From Hallerella sp963656065 (lineage in GTDB: Bacteria > Fibrobacterota > Fibrobacteria > Fibrobacterales > Fibrobacteraceae), in NCBI GenBank assembly GCA_963656065.1, contig CAVKGV010000004.1, positions 62,001 through 126,000 on the forward strand: 64,000 nt of DNA, given 5' to 3'. Of this stretch, positions 43,017-51,629 are shown piece after piece. Within the stretch, counting starts at the first letter, position 1. Each line of letters opens with the position of its first letter. Under the pieces are notes generated by a model. The model was not told where the DNA came from and made no database searches. It saw only the letters and a list, made by a program, of their open reading frames with translations. A program made the position numbers and the translations under genes.

Positions 43017-43301
43017 ATGCTGAGTAAAGAAGAAATCCTGAAAATCGCGAAGCTTTCCCGTCTCAAGCTTTCGGATGCGGACATTGATTCGTTTTCCGGT
43101 CGCTTAGACGAGCTCCTGCACCACATGGAAGATCTGAAGTCGCTAGACCTTTCGGACGTTTCCCCGATGACGGGCGTAGAAGATGCGCCGACGGTTCTCC
43201 GGGAGGACATTCCGCAAGCCTCGCTTTCCCACGAACAGGCCTTTGCGAACGCGCCAGATGTCGAAAACGATCATTTCGTCATTCCCAAGGTGATCGGGTA
43301 A
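43017..43301 (+). CDS. gatC: Aspartyl/glutamyl-tRNA amidotransferase subunit C
   Basis: A 94-residue subunit of the GatCAB complex, which amidates misacylated Glu-tRNA(Gln) or Asp-tRNA(Asn). It opens with the three-helix pattern LSKEEILKIAKLSRLKLSDAD and ends DVENDHFVIPKVIG, the family's C-terminal FxVPxV motif. AAAGG stands before the ATG. GatA and GatB are not adjacent. Six bases separate it from kdsB. Confidence 0.92.
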   Translation: MLSKEEILKIAKLSRLKLSDADIDSFSGRLDELLHHMEDLKSLDLSDVSPMTGVEDAPTVLREDIPQASLSHEQAFANAPDVENDHFVIPKVIG

Positions 43302-43307
43302 GCGTCC

Positions 43308-44039
43308 ATGCCCGACGTACACTGCATTGTTCCCGCACGGTTTACATCTTCCCGGTTTCCGGGAAAGCCTCTTGTCCCCATCTGCGGGCGTCCGATGATT
43401 CTTCGGACTTTGGAGAGAGCCACTGCCGCCGGGTGTTTTAAGAGTGTCGTCTGTGCTACGGACGACTTTCGTATTTTAAAGGCGGTAGAAAGCGCCGGGT
43501 TCCGGGGCGTTCTCACGGGAGAGGCGGTGACCGGTTCCGACCGCGTAAGCGAAGCCGCGAAAATGCTCGGACTCGATCTCGTCGTGAATCTACAGGGTGA
43601 CGAACCCTTGGCGGATCTGCAGATGCTCCGGGACGTAGCGAAGGTGCTTTCCGAAGAGCCCGCTTCCTGGATCACGGTGGCGGCGCCTCTCGCCGCATCG
43701 GACAGGAACGTCCTTTCCGTCGTGAAAGTCTCCGTGGATGCTTCGGGATACGCAACCGAGTTTACGCGCGAGATCCCGGATGGTCCAAAGGAATGGTTTC
43801 GCCATGTCGGAGTCTATGCGTATTCGGCTGAATCCCGGGAGGAATTTTCGAGCCTTCCGCAGTCGAAAACGGAAAAGGAACGTTCCCTAGAGCAGCTCCG
43901 CATCTTGGGAAAGCGTCCTGTTCGCGTTGTTTTTTGTACATCCCTTTCGGCGTCGGTCGACTTACCGTCCGACGTGCAAAAGGTCGAATCTCTCTTGAAA
44001 AGAATGGATACACATGAATCAAACGGAAAATACCTATAA
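43308..44039 (+). CDS. kdsB: CMP-Kdo synthetase KdsB
   Basis: Activates Kdo for lipopolysaccharide inner core synthesis, so the organism is expected to have an outer membrane. The 243-residue protein has IVPARFTSSRFPGKPLVPI (residues 7-25), CATDDFRIL (about 49), VVNLQGDEPLADLQML (about 91), FRHVGVYAY (about 164) and EQLRILGKRP near the end. It overlaps pyrG by 26 bases. Confidence 0.93.
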   Translation: MPDVHCIVPARFTSSRFPGKPLVPICGRPMILRTLERATAAGCFKSVVCATDDFRILKAVESAGFRGVLTGEAVTGSDRVSEAAKMLGLDLVVNLQGDEPLADLQMLRDVAKVLSEEPASWITVAAPLAASDRNVLSVVKVSVDASGYATEFTREIPDGPKEWFRHVGVYAYSAESREEFSSLPQSKTEKERSLEQLRILGKRPVRVVFCTSLSASVDLPSDVQKVESLLKRMDTHESNGKYL

Positions 44040-45663
44040 CGGAAAGACGAAATTCATCATTGTCACTGGCGGCGTGATTTCCGGTCTCGGCAAGGGCGTT
44101 GCCGCGGCGAGCATCGGAGCGCTTCTTTCCGGGCGGATGAAAGTTGTCCCCGTCAAGTGCGACGGCTACCTGAATACGGATCCCGGCACGATGAACCCGA
44201 CGGAACACGGCGAGGTCTATGTTCTCGACGACGGCGGGGAAGTCGATATGGACTTCGGGCATTACGAGCGTTTCTTGAATGTTGTCGCCCGCTCCGAATG
44301 GAGCCTCACCATGGGAAAGGTCTTCAAGCTCATCCTCGAAAAGGAACGTCGCGGAGACTATCTGGGGCATACGGTCCAGTTCATTCCGCACGTGACGAAC
44401 GCCATCAAGGAACACTTTTACGAAGTGGCGAACGGTGAAAACGCGGATGTCGTTCTGATAGAAATCGGCGGAACGGTCGGCGACCTCGAAAACCAGTTCT
44501 TTATCGAAGCGGCCCGCCAACTTTCGCACGAAGTCGGAAACGAAAACTGCATGTTCGTGCATCTGACATACGTGCCGATTCCGTCCGGCGTCAAGGAGCA
44601 GAAATCCAAGCCGACGCAGATGTCCGTCCGCGACCTGAACGAACGCGGCATCTACCCGGACATCATCATTGCGCGCTGCGAAGAATTCCTGAAACCCCAT
44701 ATCAAGGAAAAAATCGGGCTTTTCTGCAACCTGCCCGCTTCCCACGTGATTTCCGGCGTCGATGTCAAGCATGTCTATGAATGTCCGCTCGTCTATGACA
44801 AGGAAGGCATTCCCGAAATCCTCTTGAAGAAGCTCCGGATTTACGCTCCGCCAAAACTCGATGACTGGAGCCGCCTGGTCGATACGCTGAACCGGAACGA
44901 GGTGAACCCGCGCAAGGTCCTGACGGTCGCCATCGGTGGAAAATATACGCGCCTTGAAGATTCCTACGCAAGTATCGTCGAAGCGTTGAACCATGTTTCG
45001 GCGCACTTGGACGTCCATGTTGTCATCCGCTGGATCGATACGGAAAAGCTCGAAACGCATCCCGAAGAAGTTGCCGGCGATATGCAGGGAGTCGATGCCG
45101 TCATCGTTCCCGGAGGCTTCGGTATCCGCGGAATCGAGGGCAAGATTGTCCTCATCCAGTATGTCCGCGAACACAAGATTCCCTTCCTCGGAATCTGCTA
45201 CGGGATGCAGCTCGCCGTCGTGGAATTCGCACGCCATGTCTGCGGCATGAAGGATGCCGGGACGATGGAAACGGAAACGCCGACGCACCACGTGAAGGAA
45301 CCTGTCATCGCCTACCTGCCCGGCCAGGACAAGATCAAGGAAATGGGCGCGACAATGCGTCTCGGCGGTCATGACGTTCTCATCCGCAAGGGGACGCTTG
45401 CCGAGAAAATCTATGGGGCTTCCGAAATCCGCGAACGCTTCCGCCACCGCTACGAAGTCAATCCGAAGTATGTCGAACGGCTTGAAAAGGGCGGTCTCGT
45501 GTTTTCGGGAAAGGCGAAAGATGAAGACATCATGCAGATCATGGAGCTTCCGGATCACCCGTATTTCATGGCTTGCCAGTTCCACCCGGAACTCAAAAGT
45601 TCGCTTCTCAAACCCGCTCCGCTGTTCCTCGGCCTTCTGAAGGCGGCAGATGAACGGGCCTGA
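44014..45663 (+). CDS. pyrG: CTP synthase (divergent synthetase site)
   Basis: Makes CTP from UTP, ATP and glutamine. The 549-residue protein has the synthetase domain (VTGGVISGLGKGVAAASIGA, about 17-36; RRGDYLGHTVQFIPHVTNAI) and a class I glutamine amidotransferase domain (LGICYGMQLAVVEFARHV with the nucleophilic Cys, about 384; FHPELKSS). Unusual: the stretch normally KLDPYINVDPGTMSP reads KCDGYLNTDPGTMNP, and the following HGEVYVLDDGGEVDMDFGHY differs in several positions. Function as a CTP synthase is still likely. The start overlaps kdsB by 26 bases, and the end overlaps the comEA-like gene by 14 bases. Confidence 0.9.
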   Translation: MNQTENTYNGKTKFIIVTGGVISGLGKGVAAASIGALLSGRMKVVPVKCDGYLNTDPGTMNPTEHGEVYVLDDGGEVDMDFGHYERFLNVVARSEWSLTMGKVFKLILEKERRGDYLGHTVQFIPHVTNAIKEHFYEVANGENADVVLIEIGGTVGDLENQFFIEAARQLSHEVGNENCMFVHLTYVPIPSGVKEQKSKPTQMSVRDLNERGIYPDIIIARCEEFLKPHIKEKIGLFCNLPASHVISGVDVKHVYECPLVYDKEGIPEILLKKLRIYAPPKLDDWSRLVDTLNRNEVNPRKVLTVAIGGKYTRLEDSYASIVEALNHVSAHLDVHVVIRWIDTEKLETHPEEVAGDMQGVDAVIVPGGFGIRGIEGKIVLIQYVREHKIPFLGICYGMQLAVVEFARHVCGMKDAGTMETETPTHHVKEPVIAYLPGQDKIKEMGATMRLGGHDVLIRKGTLAEKIYGASEIRERFRHRYEVNPKYVERLEKGGLVFSGKAKDEDIMQIMELPDHPYFMACQFHPELKSSLLKPAPLFLGLLKAADERA

Positions 45664-46075
45664 GAAGAAGGTCTTTATATTAGCACTCTGCCTTTTCGCT
45701 CTCGGTCTTATCGTCAGGTTCTCTCCGTGGGATCCGGTGCCGCAAATCGAGGAATTTTCCTATGCGGAAGAATCCCGCGAAGCGACCGGCGACGGCTTAC
45801 CCGAACAGTCTCTCCGCAAAGCGGAACAGGCGGCGAAACCGAAAAAGGAACGCTCCCAAAAGGTGAAACCAGCGGTCCGTTTCCCGATAGCGATCAACCG
45901 GGCGACGGTGGAAGAACTTTGTGCGATTAGCGGCGTAGGACCCAAGCTCGCCGAGAAAATCGTCGCCTTCCGTTCGCTCCACGGGCGTTTTGCGGGTCCG
46001 GGGGACTTGAAAAAAGTCTCGGGAATCGGCAAAAAAAAAGCGGAAAAGATTCTCACCTTTATCGTTTTTGACTAG
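45650..46075 (+). CDS. ComEA-like helix-hairpin-helix DNA-binding protein
   Basis: A 141-residue protein with one N-terminal membrane segment (about 8-24), a charged low-complexity linker (about 45-72) and a C-terminal double HhH domain. The domain shows INRATVEELCAISGVGPKLA (about 82-101) and DLKKVSGIGKKKAEKI (about 118-133). Such proteins bind DNA outside the inner membrane during natural uptake, or serve as small HhH proteins of unknown role. The nearby pilus-like genes support DNA uptake. It overlaps pyrG by 14 bases. Confidence 0.8.
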   Translation: MNGPEKKVFILALCLFALGLIVRFSPWDPVPQIEEFSYAEESREATGDGLPEQSLRKAEQAAKPKKERSQKVKPAVRFPIAINRATVEELCAISGVGPKLAEKIVAFRSLHGRFAGPGDLKKVSGIGKKKAEKILTFIVFD

Positions 46076-46103
46076 TTTTAAAAGAAAACAGAACGATTAT
46101 ACT

Positions 46104-47012
46104 ATGGCCGATACCAAATTGCACCTAGGCATTGAAGCGGGCGAAGTCCTGCTCAAGGTCGCCCTTTATGACCCTCAGAAACAGAAGGTCGTGAAAACGG
46201 CGATACTCGATACGGAAACGAACCCGCTAGACGACGTTTCTTCCTTTGAAGCCGCGCTCCAAGCCTGGCTTTCTGCAAACGAAGATATCCAGGTCGGCTC
46301 GGTTGGTCTCACCGTACCGTCGTTTCGGGCGGTTGTCCGCGAACTGTTTGTTCCGCCGGAGGCTAAAAATGTCCGGGAATACGTGGAATGGTATTTGGGA
46401 ACGCTTGTCAATACGAACGTGAACGAATACGTACTGGATTTCGTGGAACTGGGCGGGTCGGCGGATTTGGGACGGACCGTCCTCATGATTGCGCTCCGCA
46501 AGGCCTGGGTGAATTCCGTCCGCAAAGGTTTCCGTAACCAGCAGATAGCCCCGAAGATCCTCGAAGTCGATGCGCTTTCAATCATGAATCTTTTGGATGT
46601 GGGGACCGGTCTCGATTCCCAGACGAAGTGCGTTATCAAGGCGGACGTTACCGGGGTGATGCTCCTGTGGGTTTCAAAGGACGATTTGCGCGCGCTCCGC
46701 TGTGTTTCGACATTTGATTTGGCGGGAAAGGCGCGGGAAGAGGCTTATTCGGAACTTGCCGGAAATATCGAAAAGCAAATCCAGAGCGTGGCGGATTTGT
46801 GCGGCGTTACGGTTCCGCAATACCTGCTCTGCGGGGAACTGGCGACAGACATCCTTTTCGTCGAACATTTGAAAAAGGTCTTAGGCGATTCCCCCGTCCT
46901 TCCGATGGATTCCTTTGCGAACATTCGTCTTCCGATCGAGGAAGAAAGCGCTCGGCATGTACTTTCCTGTGCCGGAGCTATCGGAGTAGCTTTGAGGAGT
47001 GCGAAATCATGA
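46104..47012 (+). CDS. PilM-like actin-fold protein
   Basis: A 302-residue protein with an FtsA/PilM-type actin-fold start (LHLGIEAGEVLLKVALYD) and the segment LTVPSFRAVVRELFVPPEA (about 75). A third motif NIEKQIQSVADLCGVTVPQY lies near 227. PilM forms the cytoplasmic end of the type IV pilus or type II secretion platform. It precedes a PilN/O-like gene with a 4-base overlap. The lack of clear ATP-binding loops could mean a degenerate member. No good ribosome site precedes the ATG. Confidence 0.65.
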   Translation: MADTKLHLGIEAGEVLLKVALYDPQKQKVVKTAILDTETNPLDDVSSFEAALQAWLSANEDIQVGSVGLTVPSFRAVVRELFVPPEAKNVREYVEWYLGTLVNTNVNEYVLDFVELGGSADLGRTVLMIALRKAWVNSVRKGFRNQQIAPKILEVDALSIMNLLDVGTGLDSQTKCVIKADVTGVMLLWVSKDDLRALRCVSTFDLAGKAREEAYSELAGNIEKQIQSVADLCGVTVPQYLLCGELATDILFVEHLKKVLGDSPVLPMDSFANIRLPIEEESARHVLSCAGAIGVALRSAKS

Positions 47013-48037
47013 TTGAACTGAATTTAATCGAAGCGGCTTCTCGTCCTGCTTCCGTTGCGGCGGCCCCGGTTGTCGTCGCCTCGTCGGAATCGCGAAAATT
47101 CGGGTCGAAGAAAATCGGGATTGCCGTGGTTTCGCTTGTCGTCTTGGTTGCTTGCGGGATTCTTTTCTTGAAAGTAGCCGGGCTTCCGCGGGTGCTCGAA
47201 GGCGTATTCCCGATGCCGATTCTCGAAGCCTTTGGAATTGACGATCCGAGCCGTGTGGGACCGGAACTGAATCTCAGACAGTCCGGGCGGACGACTTCCG
47301 CCGGTGGTTCCATCGAGAGCCGTCGTGCCGCTGCCGAGGAAGCGGCGGTTCGCGAAGCCCTGGCGAGTTCGGCGGAACGCGTGGTAAAGGATGTGCAGCC
47401 TTCGATGTTCGGGATGGAAAAACGATCGGACTTCGCTTCCTTCCTGCCGATGGAAAAAGTCGCCTATGAAAAATCGATGGCGGCGCAGATCCTTGCCTTT
47501 ATCAATGCCGTGACTCCGGATGGCGTCAGCTTTGCCGAATTGACATACGCCGCACCGAATTTCTACTACATCCGCGGTGTTGCAGAATCGCCGAACGTGC
47601 AGCGGAATTATCTCGAACGCCTGAAAATGGGAAGCGCCGAGTTCAAGACTCCGGAACTTCCGGAAAACGCTCCGGCAACGTCGCTTACCGCTTACGGCAT
47701 CATTTCTGCGAAGGTTGAAGGATCCGCAAAGCCCGGTCCGATTCCCTTTGTCAAGGAAAGCGAAATCGCCGGGGAACTTGACGCGCTTCGCGGTCTCGAT
47801 GCGAATGGAAAAATGCGCTTCTCGGGATTAAAGAATCCGAAGGTCGAGGACTTTGGCGTTTACAAGTCGTTTACGTACAAAGTAACCTCCACGGTGGATT
47901 TCCAAACCGTCCTGCACTTTATCGAGGCTCTTGCCAAGAGTCCTGTCCGCGTGGGAGTGGAACGCGTCAAGATGACCGCTTCCGGCAAGAACGGCATTTT
48001 GACCGCGATGACGCTTGTCATCTATTCGTCGAACTGA
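47009..48037 (+). CDS. PilN/PilO-like pilus-assembly membrane protein
   Basis: A 342-residue protein: short cytoplasmic N terminus beginning MIELNLIEAASRP, one membrane helix (about 34-54), then a periplasmic part with a coiled-coil-like stretch (about 95-130). A C-terminal ferredoxin-like fold follows (FNAVTP-like LAFINAVTPDGVSFAELTY, and VDFQTVLHFIEALAKSPVRV). The PilN N-terminal MIxLNLL-type peptide, which binds PilM, is recognisable. It could be a PilN-PilO fusion because of its length. GAGGAG precedes the start, and the stop overlaps rsmD by one base. Confidence 0.6.
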   Translation: MIELNLIEAASRPASVAAAPVVVASSESRKFGSKKIGIAVVSLVVLVACGILFLKVAGLPRVLEGVFPMPILEAFGIDDPSRVGPELNLRQSGRTTSAGGSIESRRAAAEEAAVREALASSAERVVKDVQPSMFGMEKRSDFASFLPMEKVAYEKSMAAQILAFINAVTPDGVSFAELTYAAPNFYYIRGVAESPNVQRNYLERLKMGSAEFKTPELPENAPATSLTAYGIISAKVEGSAKPGPIPFVKESEIAGELDALRGLDANGKMRFSGLKNPKVEDFGVYKSFTYKVTSTVDFQTVLHFIEALAKSPVRVGVERVKMTASGKNGILTAMTLVIYSSN

Positions 48038-48570
48038 TGCCTATCCGAATTACCGGCGGAACGCTCCGCGGTCGCCTCGTCGCTTCTCCGCTAACGTCCA
48101 AAACGCGTCCGACCGGAGCGAAGGCCCGGGAAGCCCTGTTCAATATTTTGCAGGACGTCTCGGATTTTCGGGTGCTCGATCTCTTTGCGGGTTCGGGAAT
48201 CGTGGGCATGGAGTTTCTCAGCCGCGGAGCGAAGTCGGTTGCCGCCGTCGAAAAGAATTTTCCCCAGGCGCGTTCCCTCGAAGCGTCTTACAGGTCGCTC
48301 GGAATTTCGGAATCGCTTCACCTGTGCGTGACCGATGTGTCGAAATTTTTGGAAAAGGCGCGAAATTCAAACGAACGTTTTGACTTTATCTATGCCGACC
48401 CCCCTTTTACGGAAGCCTATCCCGACCTGCGACCGTTTCTCGAACTGCTCCAGCCTTCGGGAATCGCGGTCTTTGAAGTTCCCTCCCGAAGCGTACCGGA
48501 ATGGGCGAAGCTCGGGCGAATCCGTCCTTACGGGGAAAGCTCTCTCGTCTTTTTCCATGCAACTTTGTAA
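48037..48570 (+). CDS. rsmD: 16S rRNA (guanine966-N2)-methyltransferase RsmD
   Basis: A 177-residue SAM-dependent methyltransferase. It begins MPIRITGGTLRGR, has VLDLFAGSGIVGMEFLSRGA (motif I, about 45-64) and the catalytic FIYADPPF (about 117-124), which identify the family. It overlaps the pilus-like gene by one base and precedes coaD, a common bacterial gene pair. Confidence 0.93.
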   Translation: MPIRITGGTLRGRLVASPLTSKTRPTGAKAREALFNILQDVSDFRVLDLFAGSGIVGMEFLSRGAKSVAAVEKNFPQARSLEASYRSLGISESLHLCVTDVSKFLEKARNSNERFDFIYADPPFTEAYPDLRPFLELLQPSGIAVFEVPSRSVPEWAKLGRIRPYGESSLVFFHATL

Positions 48571-48579
48571 ATTTGGAAC

Positions 48580-49083
48580 ATGAATCGTAAAGCCGTTTTT
48601 GCCGGTTCGTTTGACCCTTTCACGTTGGCGCATCTCGACATTGTGCAAAAGGCTTCTGCGCTTTTTGATTCGGTTGTCGTATTGGTCGGGGTAAACAGGC
48701 GGAAAAGTCCGTTTCTTTCCGTTGAAAGGCGTGTCCGCCTCATCGAAAAAGCTCTTGGCGCGGTGCCAAATGTCTCCGTGGATTCCTTTGACGGCTTGAC
48801 GGTGGATTACCTGAAAAAAGTCGGCGGAAACTTTCTGGTTCGCGGAATCCGGTCCGCTTCCGAATTCGATGCAGAGTTACATCTCGCGTGGAACAACCGC
48901 CGGTTGAATCCTCTCGCCGAGACCGTTTTTTTTCCGGTTGAACCGGAATATGCGGCGATTTCGAGTTCGGCGGTACGGGAAATCCTCTCCTTTGGCGGCG
49001 ATGTCTCGAAAATGCTTCCCCCTTCCATCTTCAACGACTTATGCAACGGAGATATGCCCGATGTTCGGACTGAAACCCTTTAG
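48580..49083 (+). CDS. coaD: Phosphopantetheine adenylyltransferase CoaD
   Basis: Fourth step of coenzyme A synthesis. The 167-residue protein shows AVFAGSFDPFTLAHLDIVQKA-type start: GSFDPFTLAHLDIV with the TxxH nucleotidyl-transfer motif (residues 9-22), LVRGIRSASEFDAELHLAWN (about 86-105) and the ISSSAVREI near the end. It follows rsmD and overlaps the rhomboid gene by 23 bases. Confidence 0.95.
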   Translation: MNRKAVFAGSFDPFTLAHLDIVQKASALFDSVVVLVGVNRRKSPFLSVERRVRLIEKALGAVPNVSVDSFDGLTVDYLKKVGGNFLVRGIRSASEFDAELHLAWNNRRLNPLAETVFFPVEPEYAAISSSAVREILSFGGDVSKMLPPSIFNDLCNGDMPDVRTETL

Positions 49084-49885
49084 AGAACTCTCGTCACCGA
49101 TCCGCATCTTGCTTTCGATCAATGCGGTTCTCTTTGCTATCTGCTTCCTCTCGAACCTGTTTGGATTGTCGGGCATCGAGTCGTTTGTTCTGGGTTATGG
49201 GGCGCTTGTTCCCGTAGCCTACACGGATATCTGGCGCTTTTTGACTTACGCTTTTTTGCATGTGAATATTTGGCATTTCCTTTTTAACATGCTCGCCCTC
49301 TGGATGTTCGGCGACGATGTCGCGTTAGAAATCGGATTTCGACGCTTCTGGATTCTGTATCTTTTCTGCGCCGTGTTTGCGGGTATTTTCAGCATTCCGT
49401 TCTACCTGTTCGGTGCGATGAACCCGATGGCTTTCATCATCGGGGCGTCCGGGGCGCTGATGGGCGTCTTTGTCGCTTATGCGAAGCTTTTTCCGAATCG
49501 GATGATCCTTCTTTTCTTTATCGTGCCGATGCGGATCAAGCATGCCATCTGGGTGTTTATCGCGTTGGACGTCCTCTTTGCGAACTCCGGCGATACGATT
49601 GCCCATTTCACGCACTTGGGAGGAATCCTTTCCGGGTTCGTGTGCATGTATTTTTTCGAAAATCGCGTCTGGGACAGGCTCCGGGGAAACCTTTCGGACC
49701 GCCGTCGGGAAAACCCGAAAAGCGCCGCGGAACCGCTCGAAGGGGAAGTGCGCTATCTGGATAACGAAAAGGAGCTGAACGCGATCCTTAAAAAAGTGAG
49801 CGAAAACGGAATCGCTTCGCTTACGGAATCGGAAAAGTCGTTTTTAATCAGGGAAAGCGCCCGTCGGAACGGTCGGCGCTTTTGA
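49061..49885 (+). CDS. Rhomboid-family intramembrane serine protease
   Basis: A 274-residue membrane protein with six to seven helices. The family motifs are HVNIWHFLFNMLALWMFG (about 65-82), the catalytic Ser in IGASGALMGVFVAYAKLFP (about 127-145) and the His in IAHFTHLGGILSGF (about 181-194). The cytoplasmic C terminus (about 210-274) is charged and not conserved in the family. Rhomboids cut helices within the membrane; the substrate is unknown here. The start lies inside coaD. Confidence 0.88.
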   Translation: MFGLKPFRELSSPIRILLSINAVLFAICFLSNLFGLSGIESFVLGYGALVPVAYTDIWRFLTYAFLHVNIWHFLFNMLALWMFGDDVALEIGFRRFWILYLFCAVFAGIFSIPFYLFGAMNPMAFIIGASGALMGVFVAYAKLFPNRMILLFFIVPMRIKHAIWVFIALDVLFANSGDTIAHFTHLGGILSGFVCMYFFENRVWDRLRGNLSDRRRENPKSAAEPLEGEVRYLDNEKELNAILKKVSENGIASLTESEKSFLIRESARRNGRRF

Positions 49886-49903
49886 TTCTAGCAGAGGTCC
49901 TCT

Positions 49904-50872
49904 ATGAAAAAAGTCTTGGGTTTTGGTGCCGCGTTGGTCGATCTGCTTGCAAAAGTCGATGACGGTTGGATTCGCGAAGCGAACGTTTCGAAGGGCGGGA
50001 TGAATCTCGTTGATGATGTGGCTCTCCGAAAGCTGCTTGCCCGAACCAAAAATCCGCAAATCGTGCCGGGAGGTTCCGCCTGCAATACGATTGTCGGGGT
50101 GGCGAAGCTCGGCGGCAAGGCTTCCTTTTTATCGAAAGTCGGAAACGATGAATTAGGCGAACGGTTTGCGCAGTATCTCGAAATGTGCGGCGTGGAAAAC
50201 CGGATGACGAAATCTTCCGTGGCGACGGGAACGGTTCTTTCCGCGGTGACGCCGGATGCGGAACGGACGATGTTTACATTTCTTGGCGCTTCGAACGATT
50301 TCTATGCATCGGAAATTTCCCCGGATCTTTTTGACGATGTCGGCATCCTTTACCTGGAAGGTTACCGGGCTTACAGCGAGGACTGCTTTGTGAAAATCGC
50401 GCAGATGGCGCATCGGTTCGGGGCGAAGACCGTACTCGATTTCGGTTCGTTCGGCGTGGTGAACGATTGCCGTGCGCTTTTTGACAGGCTCTTTGCCGCG
50501 CGGGATATTGACATCCTCATTGCGAACGAGGACGAGGCGAAGGCCTTTACGGGCGTTTCGGAGGAAGCCGCTCTTGAAAAGCTTGGCGGACTTTGCGATG
50601 TGGCCGTGGTGAAGCTCGGGGCGCGCGGTGCGCTTGTCGCGTCGAATGGAGAGGTTTTCCGGGTGAAGTCGGGAACGGCGAAGGCTGTCGATACGACGGG
50701 GGCCGGGGATCTGTGGGCATCGGGATTTCTCTATGGGATGCTGTCCGGATATTCGCTAGATCGTGCCGGAGCGTTGGGAAGCCTTGTCGCAAACGAAGTC
50801 GTCCAGGTCGTTGGGGCGCAAATTCCCGAAAGCGGTTGGAAGCGGATTTTCGAGGAGATGAAGCATGTCTGA
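49904..50872 (+). CDS. PfkB-family carbohydrate or nucleoside kinase
   Basis: A 322-residue ribokinase-fold enzyme. The Gly-Gly hinge motif is PGGSACNTIVGVAKLGGKAS (about 56-75), and the catalytic anion hole is VDTTGAGDLWASGFLYGM (about 264-281). The N-terminal GFGAALVDLLAKV and the adenosine-kinase-like FLGASNDFYASEI suggest a purine nucleoside or sugar substrate; identity cannot be settled. The gene starts 18 bases after the rhomboid gene and overlaps the next gene by 8 bases. Confidence 0.8.
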   Translation: MKKVLGFGAALVDLLAKVDDGWIREANVSKGGMNLVDDVALRKLLARTKNPQIVPGGSACNTIVGVAKLGGKASFLSKVGNDELGERFAQYLEMCGVENRMTKSSVATGTVLSAVTPDAERTMFTFLGASNDFYASEISPDLFDDVGILYLEGYRAYSEDCFVKIAQMAHRFGAKTVLDFGSFGVVNDCRALFDRLFAARDIDILIANEDEAKAFTGVSEEAALEKLGGLCDVAVVKLGARGALVASNGEVFRVKSGTAKAVDTTGAGDLWASGFLYGMLSGYSLDRAGALGSLVANEVVQVVGAQIPESGWKRIFEEMKHV

Positions 50873-51629
50873 ACAAGGCGAAATGTTGGAATGGATGACG
50901 CTCGAATCGTTCGGCTCGCTCGACGAGGCAAAAGCCCTGGTCGCTCTGCTGGAAGAAAACGCTATCGAGGCGAACCTGATAAACGATGCGAATATGGGAG
51001 GCGATCCGCTGGGACTTGATTTCCAGAATCGCGGCGCGGATTCGTGCATCGTGCGGGTCCACGCAAAGGACATCGACCGGGCGCGCAGAATCCTCGAGGC
51101 GGGAGTTCGTGCCGGTGTTTCGAGTGCGGACGAGGTGAGCATGGAAATGCTCGGCAATTTTTCCGATGAGGAACTTATCGAAATTCTGCAGAAGCAGGAC
51201 GAGTGGAATCCGGAAAATGTCATCCTCGCCCAGAAAATTCTCGAGTCGCACGGCAAGGTCTATTCGGAAGAAGACCTGAAACGTTTTTTCGATGAACGCG
51301 TGGAAGTCCTTCGCCAATCGGTCGCTGTCAAGGCATCCAGTGTCACCCTTGCCTTTTTGGGAGTGGTTCTTTCGCTTGCGCTCGATGCGGGACATTTTCT
51401 GTTCCTAGACTGCAAGGATTATCTCTATGCGCTTTTGGCTTCCGGTTTTTGCGCATGCCTTTCCTTTATCGCGGGCCTGAATTGGACTTACCGCCGAAAG
51501 CGTTTGCCGAACGGCGAAAAGGTTTTTGCCTTTTCCGCGGGAATTCGAAAGGTTGCATTCGTTGAACTTGTTCTTTCCGCGCTTGCGCTAGGCCTTGTCG
51601 TCCTCGGAATCGCGATGCGGACTATCTAG
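50865..51629 (+). CDS. Membrane protein with DUF2007-like N-terminal domain
   Basis: A 254-residue protein. Residues about 10-75 resemble DUF2007 (EAKALVALLEENAIEANLIN and VRVHAKDIDRARRIL), a small ferredoxin-like fold also found in signal-related proteins. A helical middle part holds EELIEILQKQDEWNPENV (about 102-119). The C-terminal half has four hydrophobic segments (about 155-175, 180-200 and 225-250). The role is not known. The TAG stop shares the CTAG with the converging recG stop. Confidence 0.6.
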   Translation: MSEQGEMLEWMTLESFGSLDEAKALVALLEENAIEANLINDANMGGDPLGLDFQNRGADSCIVRVHAKDIDRARRILEAGVRAGVSSADEVSMEMLGNFSDEELIEILQKQDEWNPENVILAQKILESHGKVYSEEDLKRFFDERVEVLRQSVAVKASSVTLAFLGVVLSLALDAGHFLFLDCKDYLYALLASGFCACLSFIAGLNWTYRRKRLPNGEKVFAFSAGIRKVAFVELVLSALALGLVVLGIAMRTI

